From assembly GCA_964482405.1 (NCBI GenBank), contig CAYZXH010000050.1, positions 1 through 7,756 of the forward strand: DNA of 7,756 bases, read 5' to 3'. How positions within the stretch are numbered: position 1 is the stretch's first letter; each line of letters starts with the position of its first letter. The stretch comes from Zestomicrobium sp964482405 (GTDB taxonomy: Archaea; Thermoproteota; Thermoprotei_A; Sulfolobales; NBVN01). The position numbers and the translations under genes are program-made. Positions 1 through 4,835 of this stretch are shown here, in pieces. Below the pieces are notes generated by a model. The model was not told where the DNA came from. It saw nothing but the letters and a program-made list of their open reading frames with translations, and ran no database searches.

Positions 1-198
1 AGACTAGCCACGTTCCCTGACCTCATAGTCACCCTAGATTTAAAGACTTCGTTACCGCTCCCCTCAGCCGAGATTAAAATAGGCGATGAGGTCCTCATCA
101 CGGTAATACCTAAGGAGCTCGTTCCGCTCGGTGCTGGCGTGAAAGACCCTGACATATTAAGGCAAGTTGAGAACGTAGTCGGTAAGAAGATAGGGTGA
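1..198 (+). CDS. C-terminal end of a DUF917 / S-methyl-thiohydantoin desulfurase-like protein (5' truncated by window)
   Basis: The frame is open from base 1 to the TGA at 196-198, giving 65 residues. They begin RLATFPDLIVTLDLKTSLPL and continue with a basic and hydrophobic segment reading EIKIGDEVLITVIPKELVPL. The pattern FPDLI-x-x-LD followed by a K-x-G-D/M-x-V-x-V-x-x-x-P strand is what I recall from the C-terminus of DUF917 proteins, the hydantoinase-related family now associated with S-methyl-thiohydantoin desulfurase. The match is from memory on a short fragment, so the family call is moderate. The AroM-family gene starts four bases after its stop and the termination region supplies that gene's ribosome binding site, so the two are probably translationally coupled. 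DUF917 next to AroM and M29-type genes is a neighbourhood I have seen before, which supports the call. The upstream end and promoter lie outside the window. Confidence 0.6.
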   Translation, partial: RLATFPDLIVTLDLKTSLPLPSAEIKIGDEVLITVIPKELVPLGAGVKDPDILRQVENVVGKKIG

Positions 199-202
199 TG
201 CG

Positions 203-865
203 ATGAGAATAGGTTTGATTACTATAGGTCAGTCACCTAGGGTTGACGTAGTACCTGAGATTAAGGAAGTGTTAAGAGACGTTGAGGTAAAGATAGTTGA
301 GTGTGGTGCTCTAGATAAGTTAAGTAGGGACGAGATCAGAACTCTTGCTCCGGGAGAGGGTGAATACGTGTTAGTCACTAGATTAAGAGACGGTACTGAG
401 GTTAAGGTTGCGCGCGAGAAGATACTCCCGTTAATACAGGGATGTATAGATTTTCTTGAGTCGTCTGTTGACGTGTTGGGGTTGCTCTGCACGGGTGAGT
501 TCCCCGAGCTTAAGTCAAGGAAGTTATTACTGGAGCCCTCAGACCTGCTACTCAAGGTGGTTGAGTCGTTCAGGGTGAGTAAGTTGGGCGTCGTAGTACC
601 GGATCCCAAGCAGGTAGATTTAACTAGGAGGAAGTGGCGTGGCGTGACACCAGATTTGAAGATCGTTAGCGCGTCACCCTACACAGGAACCCTAGAAGAA
701 TTGAGGAAAGCCTCGGAAGAATTGAGTGATCGCGACCTCATAGTATTAGACTGTATAGGATTCAGCACGGAAGCTAAGAGGGTAGTGGCTGCCGCGTCCG
801 GTAAGCCCGTTCTAATACCTAGAACGTTAATGGCTCGAGTACTCAGGGAGCTTCTGGGGGTCTAG
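203..865 (+). CDS. AroM family protein
   Basis: This 220-residue protein has the length and layout of the AroM family. The N-terminal signature TIGQSPR is at residues 7-13, followed by the GALDKLSRDEI segment (35-45). Further family segments are LLCTGEF (94-100), LEPSDLL (110-116), VVPDPKQ (131-137) with KW at 144-145, and VLDCIGF (181-187). No biochemical role is established for AroM that I know of; the E. coli name reflects its position near aro genes, not a function. Two cysteines, Cys96 in a Cys-Thr pair and Cys184 in the second half, are placed much as in two-cysteine Asp/Glu/hydantoin racemases. A racemase-like fold is my inference, not a demonstrated fact. ATG 203 follows GGTGA at 194-198, which overlaps the upstream stop. 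Four bases separate its own stop from the aminopeptidase start, so it sits inside an operon. Cytoplasmic; no signal or membrane segment. Confidence 0.88.
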   Translation: MRIGLITIGQSPRVDVVPEIKEVLRDVEVKIVECGALDKLSRDEIRTLAPGEGEYVLVTRLRDGTEVKVAREKILPLIQGCIDFLESSVDVLGLLCTGEFPELKSRKLLLEPSDLLLKVVESFRVSKLGVVVPDPKQVDLTRRKWRGVTPDLKIVSASPYTGTLEELRKASEELSDRDLIVLDCIGFSTEAKRVVAAASGKPVLIPRTLMARVLRELLGV

Positions 866-869
866 GGGA

Positions 870-1862
870 TTGACCCGGCAAGTCGTCTTAGGTGTTGAGG
901 TCAGGGATGAGTTGTTGAGAGCGGCTGAAGTAGCGTTGACGCGGTGCCTACGCGTTAAGCCGGGTGAGTCAGTATTGGTAATCACTGACGAACCACTTAG
1001 GAACATAGGTGTTCACCTATGGGTTAAGGCGAGAGAGTTAGGTGTTGAAGCTATTTACGTTGAGATGATTGCGAGGAAGATTCACGGTGAGGAGCCTCCC
1101 AAGCCCGTCGCAGAAGCCATGAAAGCTGCTGACGTGGTTATAGCGCCCACGTCAAAATCACTAACGCATACGGTAGCTAGGAAGGAAGCCGCTGAGAGGG
1201 GTGCTAGAGTAGCTACGATGCCCGGCATAACCGAGGATATATTCTTAAGGACCATGAGCGTAGACTACGAACTAGTCCAGAAGTTGACGGAGGCGGTAGC
1301 CAAGGTTCTAGATGAGGGTCGTGAGGTCAGGGTCTTAACAAGTCTTGGGACAGACCTAACCTTCTCCATAGAGAACAGGAAAGCTAGGAGAAGTACTGGA
1401 GTGTTGGTTAATCCAGGTGATTGGGGGAACTTACCTAGTGGTGAGGCGTACATAGCTCCCGTAGAGGGTACTGCGAACGGGGTGGTGGTCGTGGACGGGT
1501 CGATGGCCGGTGTTGGGGTATTGACACAGCCCATAAAAATATTGTTTAAGGACGGTATAGCTACTCAAATCGAGGGAGGACCGGAGGCAGCGAAGCTCAA
1601 CGAACTACTCTCGAAGTATGGTGTTGAGGCACGTAACTTAGGGGAATTCGGTGTTGGGACAAACCCCGGTGCTAGGGTAAGTGGTGTTGTGTTGGAGGAT
1701 GAGAAGGTATTGGGAACTATTCACATAGCGCTTGGAAGCAACTTCGACTTCGGAGGGAAAATTAAAGCGCCCGTGCATCTTGACGGCATAGTGATGAAGC
1801 CTACAGTATACGTTGACGGACGCTTACTGATGAAGGAGGGTGTTCTCCTCCTAGATATCTAG
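870..1862 (+). CDS. M29-like metallo-aminopeptidase (aminopeptidase T / COG2309 type)
   Basis: This 330-residue protein is of the thermophilic aminopeptidase family (M29, leucyl aminopeptidase T type). An N-terminal Rossmann-like half (CLRVKPGESVLVITD at 26-40, VVIAPTSKSLTH at 89-100) precedes the metal-binding half. Probable metal ligands are Glu192 in NLPSGEAYIAP, Glu259 in GEFGVGTNP, His285 in GTIHIALGSN, and His303 and Asp305 in HLDGIV. All of the ligand motifs I recognise for the family are present, so it should be active, releasing N-terminal residues from peptides in the cytoplasm using two divalent metals. It is shorter than bacterial AmpS/AmpT (about 410 residues), as is usual for this archaeal branch. 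The start is TTG at 870, supported by GGGGGT at 856-861 with 8 bases of spacing; TTG at 912 is a weaker alternative. It is closely linked to AroM upstream (4-base gap) and the nitroreductase downstream (28 bases). Confidence 0.9.
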   Translation: MTRQVVLGVEVRDELLRAAEVALTRCLRVKPGESVLVITDEPLRNIGVHLWVKARELGVEAIYVEMIARKIHGEEPPKPVAEAMKAADVVIAPTSKSLTHTVARKEAAERGARVATMPGITEDIFLRTMSVDYELVQKLTEAVAKVLDEGREVRVLTSLGTDLTFSIENRKARRSTGVLVNPGDWGNLPSGEAYIAPVEGTANGVVVVDGSMAGVGVLTQPIKILFKDGIATQIEGGPEAAKLNELLSKYGVEARNLGEFGVGTNPGARVSGVVLEDEKVLGTIHIALGSNFDFGGKIKAPVHLDGIVMKPTVYVDGRLLMKEGVLLLDI

Positions 1863-1890
1863 CTCATTAACAAGTTGCTGGGTGCCTACG

Positions 1891-2397
1891 TTGGTTTTAG
1901 AAGTGATTAAGGGTAGGAGGAGTGTGAGGAGTTTTAAGCCAGACCCCATCCCCGAGGAATACTTAAGGCTTATTCTTGAGGCAGGATTGTGGGCGCCGAG
2001 CGGCAGTAACGCTCAGCCCTGGGAATTCATTTTAATTAGGGAGAAGAGCCTCATAGACAAGATAAAGTTATTCTCTCCCGGACTCTTCGGAGACCCCTAC
2101 GCGCTCATAGTCCTATGTGTTAATAGGAACCGAATTAAGAGAAGGGATGAGTCAGGGAAGCAAATCGCGTTAATGGATATTGCTATGGCTGCGCAGAACA
2201 TCATGCTTGAAGCGTATTATCTAGGGATTGGCTCATGCCCTATAGCTTCATTCAACAAGACCGCCGTTAAGGAACTGCTAGACATGCCCGACCACGTAGA
2301 TCCTGTCTTAATAGTGAGTTTAGGATATCCTGAGGGATGGCCTGAACCACCTAAGAGGAGACCGTTCGAGGAGGTGGTGCATTACGAGAAGTACTGA
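1891..2397 (+). CDS. Nitroreductase family FMN-dependent oxidoreductase
   Basis: A compact 168-residue nitroreductase-fold flavoprotein. The phosphate-binding RRSVRSF segment is at residues 9-15, the WAPSGSNAQPWEF loop (34-46) is the typical FMN/dimer region, and the helix MDIAMAAQNIMLEA (95-108) leads into LGIGSCPI (111-118), all hallmarks of the family. The C-terminus carries the usual LGYPEG-x-P segment. Members reduce nitro groups, quinones, flavins, enones or halogenated rings with NAD(P)H; the substrate cannot be told from sequence. I place the start at TTG 1891 because GGGTG at 1880-1884 sits 6 bases upstream and the protein then begins MVLEVIKGRRSVR, like other family members. GTG 1882 would add three residues but has no visible ribosome binding site. 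The gene is fourth in the run DUF917-AroM-M29-nitroreductase, so it probably works on a product or cofactor of the same pathway. Its 3' end overlaps the next gene. Confidence 0.9.
   Translation: MVLEVIKGRRSVRSFKPDPIPEEYLRLILEAGLWAPSGSNAQPWEFILIREKSLIDKIKLFSPGLFGDPYALIVLCVNRNRIKRRDESGKQIALMDIAMAAQNIMLEAYYLGIGSCPIASFNKTAVKELLDMPDHVDPVLIVSLGYPEGWPEPPKRRPFEEVVHYEKY
2370..2376 (+). promoter_or_regulatory. Strong ribosome binding site GGAGGTG deciding an ATT start
   Basis: GGAGGTG is complementary to the usual archaeal 16S 3' end and lies inside nitroreductase codons for Glu-Glu-Val. It stands 4 bases before ATT 2381 (6 bases counted from GGAGG). No ATG, GTG or TTG in any frame is better placed to use it for the downstream frame, which is why the ATT start is preferred. 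Confidence 0.65.
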
Positions 2398-2680
2398 GGA
2401 ACTCATCAAGGACGAGCACTTCAAGCTACTGGCATTCCTAATAACGAGTGCTAGGGGGTGTGTTGAGGAACCACACCTCTACGGCTCCCTAAGGTTAGTG
2501 GACGCGGCGTCGAAGCTCATAGACATCATGAGATCGGAAGGCAAGACTTCCGAGGAGCTTGAGAAGCTTCAAGCACTCATCGAGGAAGGAAAACACCTAC
2601 TAATGCATAGTGAAGAAGACTTCATAAAATTCCTAGACGAGTTAGTTAAGGAACTCGTGAGGATAGTTAAGAAGTCTTAA
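2381..2680 (+). CDS. Small helical protein, DUF6092-like, probable ATT start
   Basis: The reading frame from 2381 encodes 99 residues, beginning (M)TRSTEELIKDEHFKLLAFL and continuing TSARGCVEEPHLYGSLRLVD. It is rich in charged helices. TSARG-x-x-EEP-x-LYG-x-LRL (22-39) followed by ASKLID, and near the end HSEEDFIKFLDELVKEL (76-92), matches what I recall of DUF6092, a family of unknown function of about 100 residues. The first ordinary start in the frame is GTG 2498, which would remove this whole conserved N-terminal half. No ATG, GTG or TTG exists in frame between the nitroreductase codons near 2345 and 2498. The ATT at 2381 is preceded by a complete GGAGGTG at 2370-2376 with GGAGG 6 bases away. 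I therefore infer ATT initiation, overlapping the nitroreductase by 17 bases and probably coupled to it. A +1 frameshift fusion to the nitroreductase is the alternative. The function is unknown; cytoplasmic, no membrane segment. Confidence 0.75.
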   Translation: MTRSTEELIKDEHFKLLAFLITSARGCVEEPHLYGSLRLVDAASKLIDIMRSEGKTSEELEKLQALIEEGKHLLMHSEEDFIKFLDELVKELVRIVKKS

Positions 2681-2692
2681 CAAACCTCACGC

Positions 2693-2700
2693 AATTTTTA
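2693..2700 (+). terminator. Possible oligo-T terminator of the plus-strand operon
   Basis: A T5 run at 2695-2699 follows the TAA at 2678-2680 by 14 bases, in the 31-base space between two convergent genes. Archaeal transcription commonly ends at such T-runs. The run is short and no hairpin was seen, so this is weak. Confidence 0.35.
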
Positions 2701-2711
2701 GCTAGACCTAA

Positions 2712-2996
2712 TCATATCCTTCTATGCTTTAAAAAAGGCGCTAACTTAAGGAGTTTCTCGTAGAGACCCAAGTAGACGTATCCCGCTTCAGAGATTCTGT
2801 AAAGATCTCTGTGGTCTTCTCTAACCTTATAGATCAATCCGTAACTCTCTAGCTCTATTAAGAGGTCTGAGCACCTATCCAGCGGCATGTTGGCGTGTAA
2901 GCAGAGCTTCGTCTTCCCTAAAGGTCTCTTTGCCAGAGCTAGCAACATCTCGTAGGTAGTTTGGTGTGGGCACCTATACCTCCTAGCTAATCCCAT
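2712..2996 (-). CDS. Small winged-helix DNA-binding protein (HTH_45-like)
   Basis: A 94-residue protein made almost entirely of one winged helix-turn-helix domain. Helix 1 is TYEMLLALAKRP (14-25), GKTKLCLHANMP (27-38) leads to the second helix, the likely recognition helix is about 39-53 (DRCSDLLIELESYGL), and the wing is YKVREDHRDLYRISEAG (56-72), followed by a C-terminal helix YVYLGLYEKLLKL (73-85). The order Y-E-hh-x-hh-x-x-x-x-x-x-K-T, then L-x-x-h-x-x-Y-G-Lh, then Y-x-h-(S/T)-x-x-G is that of the archaeal HTH_45 type. It has cysteines at 9, 32 and 42, but no clear metal site. ATG 2996 has GGAG 7 bases upstream. It follows the bactofilin stop by 23 bases on the same strand, so the pair is probably one operon and the protein may regulate it. 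A T6 run inside its last codons (2730-2736 region) may help end transcription. The DNA target is unknown. Confidence 0.82.
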   Translation of the reverse strand: MGLARRYRCPHQTTYEMLLALAKRPLGKTKLCLHANMPLDRCSDLLIELESYGLIYKVREDHRDLYRISEAGYVYLGLYEKLLKLAPFLKHRRI

Positions 2997-3019
2997 CCCT
3001 CATCTCCGGAACTAGGGAA

Positions 3020-3664
3020 TCACTCCTCGCAGATTATTCTCTCCGAGAGCTCGCTTATCTTAGTCTTTAAGTGTATGCGCGCGTCCTCATAGACCTCAGC
3101 GTCTTTAACGTATCGGAGTTCCTCAACCTCTGCTCCACGCTCAACAAGTACTGAATGTGCCTCAACATAACTTACTTCAGCTCCTCTCCTGATAACTACC
3201 CTACCACCTATGACGCGTTCTACCTCAGCATCCCTCCCAATCTCGACCTCACAACCGATGATCAGCCCTGAAACCTCTGAGTCTTTTCCGAAGACAACCT
3301 TCTTTCCGGTAAGTCTCTCCACTCTCACACTGCCATCAACCCTGGCCTCAGAAACCTCTACGTTAAGTGCTTTCATAGAGCCCGAGACCTCAAGAATCCT
3401 AACCCTAACACGCTCAGATACTTCAAAGGAACCCGAGATCCTTAGTTCAGCGACTTCGAGAGAACCTTTAACGTTGAAGGAACCTGAAGCACGAACCTCC
3501 CTACCTACCAGGTTTCCTGAAATCCTCGCTGAGCCACTCACTTCCAGAACCCCGACCTCAACATCGCCCTCAATACTTAATGACCCGGATACGTCAACAC
3601 TACCAAGCTTTAAAGGCCCCTTCAGCTTAACGCTACCACTCACGCGCAATTCCTCCACAGCCAC
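3020..3664 (-). CDS. Bactofilin / polymer-forming beta-helix protein with 17-residue SGS repeats
   Basis: A 214-residue repetitive beta-strand protein of the polymer-forming (bactofilin-related) type, closest in style to the YhbE/YhbF-like proteins of Firmicutes. Using this start, SGS recurs at residues 9, 26, 43, 60, 77 and 94, exactly 17 apart, with DGS at 110. The second half changes to (R/K)(D/G)AEV-type rungs (DSEV, DAEV, GAEV, GAEV, DAEV). This is a right-handed beta-helix pattern, and such proteins self-assemble into filaments or shells. The open frame extends upstream to TTG 3757 and ATG 3706; the latter would add MLFILRRLLRRCC, a possible membrane-binding tail. I prefer GTG 3664 (MAVEELRVSGS), because a TATA-like TTATTTAT at 3696-3703 predicts a transcript start near 3673. 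GTG 3658 and GTG 3643 are also possible; the latter has GGAGG 8 bases upstream. It lies between the CPBP gene and the winged-helix regulator. Its role in the cell is unknown. Confidence 0.72.
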   Translation of the reverse strand: MAVEELRVSGSVKLKGPLKLGSVDVSGSLSIEGDVEVGVLEVSGSARISGNLVGREVRASGSFNVKGSLEVAELRISGSFEVSERVRVRILEVSGSMKALNVEVSEARVDGSVRVERLTGKKVVFGKDSEVSGLIIGCEVEIGRDAEVERVIGGRVVIRRGAEVSYVEAHSVLVERGAEVEELRYVKDAEVYEDARIHLKTKISELSERIICEE

Positions 3665-3695
3665 AACACAACACCGCCTCAACAATCTTCTCAGA

Positions 3696-3703
3696 ATAAA
3701 TAA
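3696..3703 (-). promoter_or_regulatory. Candidate TATA box for the bactofilin-winged helix pair
   Basis: Read on the minus strand this is TTATTTAT. A start of transcription about 25 bases downstream would fall near 3673, leaving an 8-30 base leader before the GTG codons at 3664, 3658 and 3643. The match is to the general archaeal TATA pattern only. If ATG 3706 is the true start, these bases are coding and this is not a promoter. Confidence 0.4.
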
Positions 3704-3710
3704 CATTAAC

Positions 3711-3723
3711 TCACAAATTGTGA
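3711..3723. promoter_or_regulatory. Perfect 13-bp palindrome, candidate operator
   Basis: TCACAA-A-TTGTGA is a perfect dyad with 6-bp arms. It lies between the CPBP stop (3781) and the bactofilin start, just upstream of the candidate TATA box, where archaeal regulators often bind. The sequence CAAATT is also repeated directly at 3715 and 3725, ten bases (one helical turn) apart. The winged-helix protein encoded two genes down is an obvious candidate ligand, but this is inference. Confidence 0.4.
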
Positions 3724-3780
3724 TCAAATTAACTGATGTCAGGGCTGAAGTTACCAAACCATTAAAGTTGTTTTCGTCGG

Positions 3781-4671
3781 TTAACCTGTCCTTAAAGGAC
3801 CCTTACGCGTTAGGAGTGTTGTTAAGTAGAGTGTTACGCTCGCTATAATCCACGTGATTATGCCGAGCACTCCTAAACCTAAGAAAATCTCTTTCTGTTC
3901 TGTAGGTAGGTTAGAGGCTAACACTGTTAAGCTCCATAAAGCGTTTACTGTGCCGTGAAGGGATGCGGCCGGCAAAACACTGTTTGCAGTGGTTGTCACT
4001 CGCAGGTGTGGGTAGGTTAAAGCGGTGGTCAATAACGTGAAGAGTGTTAGGCCCAGATACCTATTGATTTGGTAATTGTATCCTAGGAGGATCGTTGCGG
4101 GAGCATGCCACAGCCCCCATAAAACACCCACGATCACCGTGTTTCTTAAGCTAGGTTTATAGCCTAGGAGATCATAGAGGTAGCCCCTCCACCCAATTTC
4201 CTCACCGAGAGCGAAGAACGCGTTTACGGTTACTGCGGGTAGATACGCAAAAGCTACCTGAGTGTAAGCTGCCGTAGTAGCGATGCTGATTACCTGTTCC
4301 TCACTCATTGACGTGAAGATTTTTCGTAGTGAGTTAGCTATAATCTCGACGTAAGCGCCGAAATCAAATAATCTCATAGGTAGCGCGAGAGCTACGTAAA
4401 GCCCGAGAACGCCGTAAACCATTAAGGGTGTCAGGAAGTATAGGACAACAGCTCTCCTAGACAGCTTGAGAAACCTCCTGAAACTCTCGGAAACGCTTTC
4501 TCTGTAAAGCACTAAGCATATGAGGACTGATAATGCAACAGCCCACATCCTGGCGAAACCCCATAAAAATAGTGGGAGACCAAACCACAACACAGCTACA
4601 TCCAACGCGAGAGCGATCACATAAGACAGAACGACGAAAGTTAAGACCTTAAGAACCACGCCCCGAACCAA
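3781..4671 (-). CDS. CPBP-family intramembrane metalloprotease (CAAX protease / bacteriocin-processing type)
   Basis: A 296-residue integral membrane protein with about eight hydrophobic segments (roughly 5-30, 33-56, 74-98, 138-156, 176-197, 205-221, 231-254, 262-288). All three CPBP motifs are present: EEIGWRG with Glu157, Glu158 and Arg162; WGLWH with His189; and LHGTVNAL with His239 and Asn243. These residues form the buried metal site of the family, which includes prenyl-protein (CAAX) endopeptidases and bacteriocin-immunity or peptide-processing proteins. The substrate cannot be deduced here. The start is TTG 4671, 8 bases after an AGGGG; ATG 4676 is out of frame. The transcript probably starts from the TATA-like element at 4705-4714, giving a very short leader. 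The bactofilin and winged-helix genes follow on the same strand (117-base gap to GTG 3664), so a functional link is possible but not shown. Confidence 0.88.
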   Translation of the reverse strand: MVRGVVLKVLTFVVLSYVIALALDVAVLWFGLPLFLWGFARMWAVALSVLICLVLYRESVSESFRRFLKLSRRAVVLYFLTPLMVYGVLGLYVALALPMRLFDFGAYVEIIANSLRKIFTSMSEEQVISIATTAAYTQVAFAYLPAVTVNAFFALGEEIGWRGYLYDLLGYKPSLRNTVIVGVLWGLWHAPATILLGYNYQINRYLGLTLFTLLTTALTYPHLRVTTTANSVLPAASLHGTVNALWSLTVLASNLPTEQKEIFLGLGVLGIITWIIASVTLYLTTLLTRKGPLRTG

Positions 4672-4700
4672 AACATTATCCCCTACTCACATACTGGAGC

Positions 4701-4717
4701 AGAGGTATTTATCCTCT
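4701..4717 (-). promoter_or_regulatory. Candidate promoter of the CPBP gene with inverted repeat around the TATA box
   Basis: On the minus strand GGATAAATAC (4714-4705) resembles an archaeal TATA box. Transcription about 25 bases downstream would begin near 4680-4685, just before TTG 4671. The core TATTTAT (4706-4712 on the plus strand) is flanked by AGAGG (4701-4705) and CCTCT (4713-4717), a perfect 5-bp inverted repeat centred on the box. A regulator bound there would block TBP. The surrounding 4672-4835 interval has no gene that I can support. Confidence 0.45.
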
Positions 4718-4835
4718 AAGGTCAAGACGCTTTCTAGACCAGAATATCATCCAGAAATTAACTGCTTAGGTAACTTAAGGGTTCACGGCTCGCGATGATA
4801 GTAAAATTAATTGCTGGGGACATTCTTCAAGACCC

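Noticed and set aside
229..1534. Minus-strand open frames opposite the AroM and aminopeptidase genes (229-609 and 1265-1534)
   Set aside because: Both oppose well-supported genes and their products are Ser/Thr-rich with no domain.
2498..2680. 60-codon gene starting at GTG 2498
   Set aside because: This start lies inside the conserved part of the protein and lacks a ribosome binding site; the upstream frame carries the family-like segment TSARG-x-x-EEP.
3040..3050. CTCTC-C-GAGAG inverted repeat
   Set aside because: It lies inside the 3' coding end of the bactofilin gene, has no T-run after it in either direction, and is explained by codon use.
3210..3848. 212-codon open frame on the plus strand, rich in Ser, Thr, Pro and Leu
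   Set aside because: It is the antisense shadow of the repetitive bactofilin gene, and its low complexity mirrors the SGS repeats. It has no recognisable domain or ribosome binding site and crosses the CPBP gene end.
4672..4835. Possible small gene or RNA between the ATPase and CPBP genes
   Set aside because: No open frame with a ribosome binding site and no stable hairpin was seen; it holds the CPBP promoter and the ATPase 3' end only.
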